DNA of 33,548 nucleotides from positions 151,135-184,682 of the forward strand of contig JAMPED010000001.1 of the NCBI GenBank assembly GCA_023665325.1, given 5' to 3'. Within the stretch, counting starts at the first letter, position 1. Every line of letters begins with the position of its first letter. The notes beneath the pieces are model-generated. The model did not search any database. It saw nothing but the letters and a program-made list of their open reading frames with translations, and was not told the DNA's origin. Position numbers and translations under genes: made by a program. Shown here in pieces: positions 22,646-30,534 of the stretch. Source of the DNA: Acetobacter sp. (GTDB lineage Bacteria; Pseudomonadota; Alphaproteobacteria; RF32; CAG-239).

Positions 22646-25296
22646 TATGACGTCATTACCTCGTAAACTTTTTGGGTTAAATCACTTAAACTGAATGGTT
22701 TAGGGATAAATGACATATTGTCAATATCCGCATATTCGCCTTTTAAAATATCTTCAGAATAACCGGATGCCAAAATGATTTTGATATCAGGTAACATTTC
22801 AAGGACTTGTTTAGCAAGCTCTATGCCGTTTTGTCCTGGCATTACCATATCGGTGATGAGGAGCTGAAAGTTTTTATCAGTTTCAAGTGTTTCTAGCGCA
22901 TTTTCTGCTGAGTTGCAGCCAACGACATTGTATCCCTTTTTGCGTAAAGCTCGAACAGCAAAAGTACGTACAGAATTTTCGTCATCAACTAATAAAATAC
23001 GCGTATTTTCGATATTTTCAGGTGTTTTGGTTAGATCATCTGTAGCGGATAAACTTAACCCAAGAATAACTTTATCTTTATCGGGTGTTGATGCTGGAAC
23101 TGATGCAGGGGTTAAAACAGCGCGTCCCCGCTTGTCGTTAAGGATGCGGTGTCTAAAAGTATCTGTTGTTTCTTTTTTGATTTCAGCTTTGTATGCTGGT
23201 AAATATATGGAGAAAGTTGTTCCGACGTTTACGGTGCTTTTAACTTTAATAAATCCTTCCATTTGGCGGACAATACCGTAAACGGTTGCTAATCCTAGTC
23301 CAGTTCCAGATCCGACAACGTTTTGTTTGGTTGAGAAAAAAGGTTCAAAAATACGTGACATATTTTCAAGCGGAATCCCACATCCCGAATCGGTTACATC
23401 TAAACGAACAAAAGTACCACTTTCGATTGTTTCTGCTCCGAAATGGTATGGTTCGAGTAAAGTTTCCATTTGTGTGGAAAGAGTAAGCGAACCTTTTTTG
23501 TTCATTGCGTCTTTTGCATTAACACAAAGATTTAGGACTACTTGTAGGAATTGTACACGGTCAACTTTGATGCAATCTAGATTTTCTCCGTGGCGAAATT
23601 TTAATTCAACTTGTTCGCCAACTGTTCGTTTAAGGAGAGGGGTATAGTTTATTAAGATATCTGTTATATTGTTTAATTCAGGTTGTAGAGGTTGTTTTCT
23701 AGAGAATTGTAAGAGTTGGCGTACTAGCTCTGCTGCACAGTTGGCATTTTGTTTAATTTGGATAATATCAGCATAAGATGAATCTCCCAAGCGGTGACGT
23801 TGAAGCAATAAGTCACAAAAGCCAATCATTGCAGTTAGCAAGTTGTTAAAGTCGTGTGCTATTCCACCGGCAAGTTGTCCCATAGCTTGCATTTTTTGAG
23901 CTTGAGCGAATTGGGTTTCAAGATTTTTTTGTTCTGTTGTGTCCAGACAAAAAAGAACAATTCCTTTAATGTTTTCTCTGATTTGGATTGTTGATGTAAA
24001 CAATGGGCAAATGTAAAGACGTAGAATCTGACTTTTCTTTTTATTTTTAAGATTTAGGTCAAAATATGCGGGTTGAAGTTTGCCTGTTTCTGCGGTGAAG
24101 GTTTGGAGCTGTTTTTTGATTTTTCCGATGCTGTCTTCATCAAGATAATTTGAAAGGTAATTATCTAATAATTGTGAAGAAGATGGAACTCCCAAGATAT
24201 CTAAAAAGCGCTGATTTGTGCGTTTGATAACTAAATCTAAATCAAGTAACATCATTCCGAAAGGTGATAAATTGAAGATGCTATTTGCCTCAGAAACAGC
24301 TTCTTCGTAGGCTTGTTTCAAGTTTGTATCTGTTGGGATGTTGCCAATGACTGCACCGCGTGTTTGTAGCTCAGCTCCTTCTTTAAATTGATCTATTTTT
24401 ACTAGATATTCAGTGGTTTCGTCGTTTTTGTTTTTAACGTATGCCATATATTGGCTACGCGCATTACTGAAACGTTGTGTGCTGTCTGCGGTGCTGGGGA
24501 GAAAGTCTGCAATGTCTTTACCTAAAATTTCTTCTTTTGGGGTGTTTAGCATTGAACTTAAAGTTTTATTGATATATTCGACTTTGCCCTTGGCGTTTTG
24601 CAAATAGATGCCAATAGGCATAAAATTGAGGAAATTATAAAATGAACGACGCTCCTCTTGAAAAATAGTATCCATTGTTTTTTCGGAGGTAATATTTTCT
24701 AAACTCCAAAGTAGATAAATGTTATATTTTTTATCAAAATTCGAAGTTTTATCAATTTCATCAAGATTGCTTTGTGTTAATTTTATGGGGCGAATGGTAA
24801 TGCGATACCATTCAGCGCCAGTAAAAATGGTTGCTGTGTCGAATTTTAAAGCAATATCTAATGACGTCTCTTTAAAATGAGCAGCGCTTTGTTGTAATTG
24901 TTTTAATTTTTGTTGATTGGTTTCGTTTTCAACTAAATGTTTTTGCAAAAAATCTAAAATGGAGTGATTTTGCAGGAAGTCTTTAGCCAGTTCATTTTGT
25001 AGTACAATTTTACCGTTTGAGTTGATAATGGTGTAACAAATTTTACGGTTTTTAAGAATTTCGTTTGCAAGTCCACCGTAAAGAATTGCCGTTTCTCCAG
25101 ATTGTAAAATTGTGATGGTTAAATAAATGCTTAATATAATAAAAATAAAGACAGCGAGAATAATGGGTCTTAAATACATTGGGTAGGCAAATAGAAAGCC
25201 AATGCTAACGATGGTTGCTGTTAACATTAAAACGAGTAGTAATAATCGCTTTTCTAAAATCTTATCTGGACGTATGTTAAGTTCATCATTAAACAT
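22645..25296 (-). CDS. cckA: CckA-type hybrid sensor histidine kinase
   Basis: This 883-aa protein has two N-terminal membrane spans (about 18-37 and 45-63) and a long sensory region with several PAS domains (about 80-450). The dimerisation domain has H481 in GIAHDFNNLLTAM. The ATPase domain shows N, G1 (DSGCGIP) and G2 (GTGLGLATVYGI) boxes, and the C-terminal receiver domain has D816 in TDMVMPG. This layout and the H-box are typical of CckA, which controls the master regulator CtrA through ChpT. Neither partner is in the window. It lies 18 bases after pgm and overlaps hda by one base, placing a cell-cycle kinase directly beside a replication regulator. Confidence 0.9.
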   Translation of the reverse strand: MFNDELNIRPDKILEKRLLLLVLMLTATIVSIGFLFAYPMYLRPIILAVFIFIILSIYLTITILQSGETAILYGGLANEILKNRKICYTIINSNGKIVLQNELAKDFLQNHSILDFLQKHLVENETNQQKLKQLQQSAAHFKETSLDIALKFDTATIFTGAEWYRITIRPIKLTQSNLDEIDKTSNFDKKYNIYLLWSLENITSEKTMDTIFQEERRSFYNFLNFMPIGIYLQNAKGKVEYINKTLSSMLNTPKEEILGKDIADFLPSTADSTQRFSNARSQYMAYVKNKNDETTEYLVKIDQFKEGAELQTRGAVIGNIPTDTNLKQAYEEAVSEANSIFNLSPFGMMLLDLDLVIKRTNQRFLDILGVPSSSQLLDNYLSNYLDEDSIGKIKKQLQTFTAETGKLQPAYFDLNLKNKKKSQILRLYICPLFTSTIQIRENIKGIVLFCLDTTEQKNLETQFAQAQKMQAMGQLAGGIAHDFNNLLTAMIGFCDLLLQRHRLGDSSYADIIQIKQNANCAAELVRQLLQFSRKQPLQPELNNITDILINYTPLLKRTVGEQVELKFRHGENLDCIKVDRVQFLQVVLNLCVNAKDAMNKKGSLTLSTQMETLLEPYHFGAETIESGTFVRLDVTDSGCGIPLENMSRIFEPFFSTKQNVVGSGTGLGLATVYGIVRQMEGFIKVKSTVNVGTTFSIYLPAYKAEIKKETTDTFRHRILNDKRGRAVLTPASVPASTPDKDKVILGLSLSATDDLTKTPENIENTRILLVDDENSVRTFAVRALRKKGYNVVGCNSAENALETLETDKNFQLLITDMVMPGQNGIELAKQVLEMLPDIKIILASGYSEDILKGEYADIDNMSFIPKPFSLSDLTQKVYEVMTS

Positions 25297-25314
25297 TGGC
25301 TGTTTTACCTTTGG

Positions 25315-26934
25315 TTAGGTGATAATATCTGGCTTTCTTTTGCCGGTACGCGCCGTGATGTCGGAAATTGTATGGGCGACAGCAGAGAGTTCTTTAAGCA
25401 TTAGCTCTGGATCTTCTAAAAGATTATCAGTTACATAACGCTCAATATATGTGCGAAGCGTTGCTCCGTTTGTACCTGTTCCAGATAAGCGGTAGACTAT
25501 TCGTGAGCCATCTGTGAAATGTACTACAAGCCCATTTTTATTGGAGGAATGGTCAACTGGATCATTATAAATAAATGGTTCAGCTGCAGATACTGTAAAT
25601 CCATTAAATTCTTTACCAACTAATGAGGGAAGCTTATTTTCCAAGTCCAACATCAATTTATCGGCTACTTCTTGGGGTATTCCTTCAAAGTCGTTTCGTA
25701 GGTAGTAGCTTCTGCCATATTTTTTCCAGTGATCAATGGTAATTTCTTTGATTGATTTATGGGTTTCAGCGATGATACTTAGCCAAAAGAGAACAGCCCA
25801 TATGCCATCTTTTTCACGGATGTGAGCAGCTCCAGTACCAAAACTTTCTTCTCCGCAGAAAGTTATTCTTTTGCTATCCATTAAGTTAATAAAGTATTTC
25901 CAGCCGGTTGGTACTTCATAAAAACCAATGTTTAGGTTATCCGCAACACGCTTAACAGCCATTGAAGTGGCTGCAGATTTGGCAACACCGTAGATACCAT
26001 TTTTATATGCTGGAATAAGTTTATAATTATCTGTTAAAATTGCTAGGCAATCGCTTGGACTAACGAAAAAACTTTGTCCTAAAATCATATTTCTATCGCC
26101 ATCGCCATCGTTAGCGGCGGCAAAATCTGGAGCTGCTTCGGAGTACATTATGTCAACTAAGTGTTTGGCATATATGAGATTGGGGTCAGGATGAAGTCCT
26201 CCGAAATCTTCAAGAGGAATAGCATTGATGACTGTGCCTTTGGGGGCGCCAAGTTCATCTTCGAATATTCTTATGCCATAAGGACCAGTGACTCCGTTCA
26301 TTGCATCGAAAATGAAACGGAAGTTAGATGTTGTTAATTTTCTTAATTTCGGAAAATCAAAAATCCCTTTCATCATTTCAATATAATCAATATATGGATC
26401 AATGATTTCAATTTCAGTATTTTCGCAATACAGTTTTGCTAGTTTTGATAAATCTATATCCGGACACGTAGCAATTTTGTATTCTGAAATGGTTAATGTT
26501 TGTTCATAAATTGCCTGACTTTCTGCGGGTTGGCATTGTCCTCCTGAAGCAGTGGCATATTTAATACCGATGTCTCCGTCTATTCCGCCTGGGTTATGTG
26601 AAGCAGAAAGAACAAAGCCGCCATCAAGTTTGTTTTTAAGGATAATATGTGAGCCTGCAGGAGTGGAAACAAGTCCGTCTTGTCCAATATAGAGCTTTTT
26701 GACATTGTTAGCTGCAGCAATTTTAATGATTTTTTGAATGGCTATGTTGTTGTAATATCTGCCGTCACCGCCGACGAGAAATGATTTTTGGTTTAAATCT
26801 GGAATAGTATTGAAAATACTTTGTAAGAAATTTTCTAAATAATTTTCCTGAGTGGCAGTTTTGGTTTTTTTTCGTAAACCAGCTGTTCCCATTTTTTGGT
26901 CTGTGTAAGGTTTTGTTTTAATGATTTCAATCAT
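25315..26934 (-). CDS. pgm: Phosphoglucomutase (alpha-D-glucose)
   Basis: The 539-aa product interconverts glucose 1- and glucose 6-phosphate, feeding glycan and glycogen synthesis. The start KPYTDQKMGTAGLRKK matches the animal/Agrobacterium-type enzyme. The catalytic phosphoserine is S112 in LSASHNPGG. The metal loop NDGDGDRNM is at about 280, the sugar-binding GEESFGTG lies after it, and the phosphate-binding RLSGTGTNGATLR is near the C-terminus. Length fits the full four-domain enzyme. It lies 80 bases after the mipZ-like gene. Confidence 0.95.
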   Translation of the reverse strand: MIEIIKTKPYTDQKMGTAGLRKKTKTATQENYLENFLQSIFNTIPDLNQKSFLVGGDGRYYNNIAIQKIIKIAAANNVKKLYIGQDGLVSTPAGSHIILKNKLDGGFVLSASHNPGGIDGDIGIKYATASGGQCQPAESQAIYEQTLTISEYKIATCPDIDLSKLAKLYCENTEIEIIDPYIDYIEMMKGIFDFPKLRKLTTSNFRFIFDAMNGVTGPYGIRIFEDELGAPKGTVINAIPLEDFGGLHPDPNLIYAKHLVDIMYSEAAPDFAAANDGDGDRNMILGQSFFVSPSDCLAILTDNYKLIPAYKNGIYGVAKSAATSMAVKRVADNLNIGFYEVPTGWKYFINLMDSKRITFCGEESFGTGAAHIREKDGIWAVLFWLSIIAETHKSIKEITIDHWKKYGRSYYLRNDFEGIPQEVADKLMLDLENKLPSLVGKEFNGFTVSAAEPFIYNDPVDHSSNKNGLVVHFTDGSRIVYRLSGTGTNGATLRTYIERYVTDNLLEDPELMLKELSAVAHTISDITARTGKRKPDIIT

Positions 26935-27014
26935 TTATTTTCCTCTAATCAAAAAAATACAAACATATTTGTCGCTAACTTAAAACAAAAAGAGCGGCTT
27001 GTAAAGACTATTTA

Positions 27015-27680
27015 TTAGCTAAAAATAAATTCTGCAAGTTTTATAATCTCTCGTTTAGCACAAATATCTTCATACGTAAGTTGGTTGTTTAATTCTGTGA
27101 TGACTTTATCTTGAGCAGAGATGCCATTTACATTTGCTTGGTAAGTAGAGCGGTTGTTTAGCGGTGGGCAAAGACGAAAGCCATACATTTTGGCGATTTT
27201 GGTTAGTTCAATACTGGGCTCTGTGTTATTTTTGTTTTTTAAATTATTTTCGCAGATAACCCAATCTAAACTACGTCTGTAACTGGCGGCTCTTTTTTTC
27301 TTTAGTTCCCATAATGTATTGATATAGGTTTTGTTTTTTTGAAAGTTGATGATACTTTTTTTATTTTTAGGTAATAGGGTGATAAATGTTTCTGCTGTAA
27401 TGGCTAATTCATCTGTTGCAGTTGTGGGGATGATGATGGCGTCATAATTATTTATAGCAGTATGAAATTCTTCTCTGCTGATGAGGTTGGGATGAGGGAG
27501 CTGTGGGAAATTTTGTTTTCTTAGGTCTAAGGTTTTTTTTAAGGGCGAATCGGGGGAAAGTAGTAAAGCTGTTTTTTGTTGGTTATATAATAAAGTTAAA
27601 GCTAATTCAAAACCGAGCATTTTTTTGCCAACACCGGATTCTCCATCAATGATGATTACGTGAGCTTTGATTTCTGGCAT
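27015..27680 (-). CDS. MipZ/ParA-like P-loop protein with degenerate nucleotide site
   Basis: This 221-aa protein shares the layout of MipZ, the alphaproteobacterial division-site ATPase. It has a start strand and P-loop (DGESGVGKKMLGFELALTLL, 12-31), a following strand LLLSPDSPLKK where MipZ has LDLDSRQ, DWVICENNL, and YGFRLCPPLNNRSTYQ near the end. The P-loop lacks both the ParA signature lysine and the Ser/Thr after GK. The switch DTPG is replaced by IIPTTATDE. ATP binding or hydrolysis may therefore be weak or absent. It lies 11 bases after the D-Ala-D-Ala carboxypeptidase gene. The homology call rests on motif order only. Confidence 0.6.
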   Translation of the reverse strand: MPEIKAHVIIIDGESGVGKKMLGFELALTLLYNQQKTALLLSPDSPLKKTLDLRKQNFPQLPHPNLISREEFHTAINNYDAIIIPTTATDELAITAETFITLLPKNKKSIINFQKNKTYINTLWELKKKRAASYRRSLDWVICENNLKNKNNTEPSIELTKIAKMYGFRLCPPLNNRSTYQANVNGISAQDKVITELNNQLTYEDICAKREIIKLAEFIFS

Positions 27681-27691
27681 TGCAAAATGAC

Positions 27692-28597
27692 CTAACGGTG
27701 ATATTTACCAGAAGTTTGGTTATATGCAGTCTTAGTTTTGGTGCTTCTAATTGAATTATTTATCGCACTCTTGAGGGCTGTTGTGTTTACTTTAGGATTG
27801 GATTGGATATGATTTAATGAAATTTCCATCATCTTTGATACATTATCATCACGATCTTTTACTTTTTTATGTCCAAGTGTAACGGCAATAACGCGATAGT
27901 TTCCTTGCTGTGCTGAAGTTAAGATATTAAATCCTGAGGCAGCCGTATATCCTGTTTTCATACCATCCGTTCCGAGCGAATCGTTTAAGAGATAATTATG
28001 TGTTTTGTAAGTCATTCCGTTATATTGGAATTCAGTCATTGCAAAAAGATGATAGTATTGCGGGAAATGATGATAAATTGCGGCACCTAATATAGCAAGA
28101 TCTTTAGCTGTTGTCTTTTGTGCAGAGTTAGGTAAACCTGAAGCATTTTTGAATGTAGTACGATGCATTCCAAGTTTGTGTGCTGTTTTGGTCATCAATT
28201 GGGCAAATTCAGCTTCGCTTGGGCTAAGAGCTTCAGCCAAAACTGTGGCACAATCGTTAGCGGATTTTACAATAAGAGCTTGAATAAGTGTTTTGACATC
28301 AATATATGAACCAGCGGGCATTCCTAGTTTGGATGGGGAGCGGGATGCTGCAGTGCGGGATACTTTTAGTTTATCGGTGAATTTTAATTTTCCGGTTTCA
28401 AGTGCATTGAATGTAATGTATAGCGTCATTAGTTTAGTTAAAGATGCTGGATAGCGTAGTTTTTCTGCATTGTCTGCGTATAAAATGTTACCGCTTTGGG
28501 CGTCAATAACAATAGAAGAAGTGTCTGAAGCGTGTGCAGAAACAGCGGTAAGAGTTAAACTAAGAATGGCTAAACAAAGCTTTTTGGTAAAATACAT
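27692..28597 (-). CDS. dac: D-alanyl-D-alanine carboxypeptidase (PBP5/6 family)
   Basis: This 301-aa periplasmic enzyme has a signal peptide (cleavage about residue 23, SAHA|S). The three penicillin-binding motifs are all intact: S52-L-T-K55, S112-A-N114 and K214-T-G216. It should trim the terminal D-Ala from peptidoglycan stems. After the catalytic domain the protein ends in about 40 basic, Ser/Thr-rich residues. The PBP5 C-terminal domain and the membrane-binding amphipathic helix are missing, so it may be soluble in the periplasm. It is the first gene of the long minus-strand cluster. Confidence 0.95.
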   Translation of the reverse strand: MYFTKKLCLAILSLTLTAVSAHASDTSSIVIDAQSGNILYADNAEKLRYPASLTKLMTLYITFNALETGKLKFTDKLKVSRTAASRSPSKLGMPAGSYIDVKTLIQALIVKSANDCATVLAEALSPSEAEFAQLMTKTAHKLGMHRTTFKNASGLPNSAQKTTAKDLAILGAAIYHHFPQYYHLFAMTEFQYNGMTYKTHNYLLNDSLGTDGMKTGYTAASGFNILTSAQQGNYRVIAVTLGHKKVKDRDDNVSKMMEISLNHIQSNPKVNTTALKSAINNSIRSTKTKTAYNQTSGKYHR

Positions 28598-28706
28598 TTG
28601 AAAACGAATCCTTTTTTATTCATAAACTAGCTTATAATAGACACGAAAAAGAAAATAAATTGTTAATTTAAACTTGTAAAGATAAAAAAAGTTTATTTTT
28701 TTTCGC
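28598..28706. other. Intergenic region between dac and tRNA-His
   Basis: A divergent gap of high AT content. Its right part holds an A6-7/GTTTA/T8 tract (28678-28703) that recurs almost exactly before the S10 operon and may act as an upstream promoter element for tRNA-His. No clear promoter for dac could be picked. Confidence 0.4.
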
Positions 28707-28735
28707 TTGACTTTATAAAATATTATCTGTAAAAG
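28707..28735 (+). promoter_or_regulatory. Predicted tRNA-His promoter
   Basis: TTGACT (28707-28712) is followed after 17 bases by TAAAAG (28730-28735), 13 bp before the tRNA. The -10 is a weak match but the A/T tract just upstream suggests UP-element support. Confidence 0.5.
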
Positions 28736-28747
28736 TGGTGGAGCGAT

Positions 28748-28824
28748 GGCGAACGTAGCTCAGTTGGTAGAGCCCCGGTTTGTGGTACCGGTTGTCGTCG
28801 GTTCGAGCCCGATCGTTCGCCCCA
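28748..28824 (+). tRNA. trnH: tRNA-His (anticodon GTG)
   Basis: This is a 77-nt gene with an eight-pair acceptor stem, GGCGAACG with CGTTCGCC. It therefore encodes the extra G-1 (28748) opposite C73 and an encoded CCA (28822-28824). The anticodon loop TTGTGGT on stem CCGGT/ACCGG gives GTG. D and T arms are standard. A hairpin terminator follows at once. Confidence 0.97.
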
Positions 28825-28832
28825 GTTGATAA

Positions 28833-28858
28833 AGTCTTGCATTTGCAAGACTTTTTTT
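28833..28858 (+). terminator. Intrinsic terminator after tRNA-His
   Basis: AGTCTTGC (28833-28840) pairs with GCAAGACT (28845-28852) around ATTT, followed by six further T residues. Confidence 0.92.
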
Positions 28859-28918
28859 ATGTTTTGAAATTATATATTTTTAATCTGTTTTTTATGAAAT
28901 GAATATTTTAGGGCTGTT

Positions 28919-29030
28919 TTTGCAAAAAACGACCGTTTGATTCTATCTAATCTTGATAAAACTAAATATCTATAAAGGAACATTATTTATACACAATTAG
29001 TGTTTGCATTAAACGGTCGTTTTTTGCAAA
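28919..29030. repeat. Inverted repeat (20-bp arms, 72-bp spacer) upstream of the glycosyltransferase
   Basis: The arm at 28919-28938 is the exact reverse complement of 29011-29030. Each arm contains a dyad AAACG-AC-CGTTT with a two-base asymmetric core (28932-28933 and, inverted, 29016-29017). At the right-hand copy the dyad is longer: TTTGCA (29003-29008) and TGCAAA (29025-29030) flank it symmetrically, giving a 28-bp near-palindrome. The cores are 84 bp apart. The structure ends 13 bp before the glycosyltransferase ATG and leaves its ribosome-binding site outside. No target-site duplication is visible. It could be an invertible segment, paired operators or a leader hairpin. Confidence 0.85.
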
Positions 29031-29043
29031 TAGTGAGGTTTAT

Positions 29044-29919
29044 ATGATTAAAGTGTCAATTGTTGTTCCAGTTTATAATGTTGAGAGGTATTTGAAAGAG
29101 TGTTTAGATAGTCTCGTTGGGCAGACTTTGCGAGATATTGAGATTATTGCTGTTAATGATGGTTCACAAGATGGTAGTTTGCAGATTTTAGAAGAATATG
29201 CAGCAAAAGATAAACGCTTCAAAATTATCAATCAAGAAAATGCAGGGCTATCTGCAGCGAGGAATCGGGGTGTTGAACAGGCTATTGGGGAGTTTGTGGC
29301 TTTTGTTGATTCAGATGACTGGATTGATTTGGATTTTTGCGAAAAATTATATTTGGCAGCGAAAGAGAATAATGCAGATATTGCAGCTGGAGAGATGATT
29401 TCTTGCTATGGTTATGAGGGTGTTTGTTCAAAAGGTAAGTATGGTAAATTACAAGTGGTTAGGGGCTTAAAGGATAAATTTGAACTATTGTTAGAAAGCG
29501 GAATACATTGCCAAGTTTGTAATAAAATTTATCGGCGTGAAAAGATTATGCAAAGTGGTATTTGTTTTTTGGAGGGTTTTACGTTTGAGGATATGTATTG
29601 GTCGCCTCAAATTATAAGAGCATTGGGTAGTGCTGTTATTGTTTCAGATGTTTTTTATTATTATCGGCAGAATTTGATGTCTATAACTCATAGTACGGTT
29701 TATGACGAACGAAAAGTTGCTGATTATTTACGAGCGAGGGCGTCAGTTGTCAGATTTGCGGATTATAATAAGTTATCTGTAATGTTTACCGCACGGGATA
29801 AGGTTGATTTTAAGTTGTTCGGGCTACCGATTGTTAAAATAGAAATTGGAGATATCGGGTTCCGATTTTATCTGTTTGGGTTGCGTTGCTTGGAAATGCG
29901 TGTGCGTCGGCGTATGTAA
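29044..29919 (+). CDS. Glycosyltransferase family 2 protein
   Basis: This 291-aa enzyme has the GT-A fold of family 2. It starts VSIVVPVYNVERYLKECLDS, has VNDGSQDGS at about 38-46, NAGLSAARNRGVEQA at about 74-88, and the metal-binding DSDDW at about 98-102. It transfers a sugar from a nucleotide donor in the cytoplasm, most likely in making LPS, capsule or another surface glycan. The acceptor is unknown. The C-terminal part (about 240-291) has a repeated LFGLP/FYLFGLR pattern seen in some surface-polysaccharide transferases and no membrane span. GAGG lies five bases before the ATG. It is a lone glycan gene preceded by an unusual inverted repeat, and its stop codon directly abuts that of the convergent gene. 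Confidence 0.9.
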   Translation: MIKVSIVVPVYNVERYLKECLDSLVGQTLRDIEIIAVNDGSQDGSLQILEEYAAKDKRFKIINQENAGLSAARNRGVEQAIGEFVAFVDSDDWIDLDFCEKLYLAAKENNADIAAGEMISCYGYEGVCSKGKYGKLQVVRGLKDKFELLLESGIHCQVCNKIYRREKIMQSGICFLEGFTFEDMYWSPQIIRALGSAVIVSDVFYYYRQNLMSITHSTVYDERKVADYLRARASVVRFADYNKLSVMFTARDKVDFKLFGLPIVKIEIGDIGFRFYLFGLRCLEMRVRRRM

Positions 29920-30351
29920 TTAAAACGATGGGAAATCACTAATTGTTGGCTGAATATTAGGCTCGGTAGCTTCTTTGATATATTTTAATGGGATTGATTG
30001 AATGAAAATAAGGCGGTCTCCAGATTGGTATACGGTATTTTCAATTTTATCTGTGTAGTCTAGCGGATTCATATCTGTTGGGTTTACTGTGGATGACTGC
30101 GTGGTTAATAGTTTCGCTACGGGTTGATTTTGTGAAGCGGCTACAGCAGTTTGCGGTGGTGTTTGTGTTGGTTGTTGTGTTGAGGTGATGCTTTCTGGAG
30201 CAATGTACCCAAATGGATTTTGCATATTTTCAGGTTGCGTTACACTAACGGTATTTTGCTCTCCGGTTTGTGTGGCTGCTGAACCATATACTTTGGTGGG
30301 TTGGTTTGCCTCGGTGTTAATAATTAATGATGATAAAAGTATTGCAAGCAT
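29920..30351 (-). CDS. Secreted Pro/Gln/Thr-rich protein of unknown function
   Basis: The 143-aa product begins with a hydrophobic stretch (about residues 2-12) that looks like a short signal peptide ending near TEA, though the usual basic residues are missing. Most of the mature part (about 16-105) is low-complexity, rich in Gln, Thr, Pro and Ser, and likely disordered. A short ordered-looking segment (GDRLIFIQSIPLKYIKEA, about 112-129) follows. No family is recognised. AAGGAG stands about eight bases before the ATG. It is tail-to-tail with the glycosyltransferase gene with no gap and no terminator between them. Confidence 0.7.
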   Translation of the reverse strand: MLAILLSSLIINTEANQPTKVYGSAATQTGEQNTVSVTQPENMQNPFGYIAPESITSTQQPTQTPPQTAVAASQNQPVAKLLTTQSSTVNPTDMNPLDYTDKIENTVYQSGDRLIFIQSIPLKYIKEATEPNIQPTISDFPSF

Positions 30352-30424
30352 ATTTTTTCTCCTTAAATTTTAATATAATAATTATTTGAGCTTTTTGTAG
30401 ATGGGTAATCGTTGTTTTTTTGTC

Positions 30425-30459
30425 TAAATGCCTTAACCTGAATCGCAGCAAGGCATTTA
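30425..30459. repeat. Inverted repeat in the S10 upstream region
   Basis: Perfect ten-base arms TAAATGCCTT and AAGGCATTTA enclose a 15-base loop. No T-run follows on either strand, so a terminator is unlikely. It may be a protein-binding site or an RNA structure in the leader of the minus-strand gene. Confidence 0.5.
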
Positions 30460-30505
30460 AAAGATAAAAAAGTTTATTTTTTTTGATTTTTTGTGCATTT
30501 TTTTG

Positions 30506-30534
30506 TTGCAATTATAAAATTTAAATGTTACAAA
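30506..30534 (+). promoter_or_regulatory. Predicted S10 operon promoter
   Basis: TTGCAA (30506-30511) and TACAAA (30529-30534) are 17 bases apart, with a TGT before the -10. An overlapping alternative is TTGTGC (30491-30496) with TATAAA (30513-30518). An A/T tract at 30460-30484 lies upstream. Confidence 0.5.

Noticed and set aside
28919..29030. Reading the inverted repeat as a transcription terminator or a small transposable element
   Set aside because: The spacer is 72 bases long and no clean short hairpin with a T-run forms. No target-site duplication flanks it, so neither reading is favoured, though a MITE-like origin cannot be excluded.
30317..30511. A 64-codon minus-strand frame upstream of the secreted-protein gene
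   Set aside because: It is low-complexity Lys/Ile-rich sequence from AT-rich DNA, overlaps the start of a better-supported gene, and covers the S10 upstream region.
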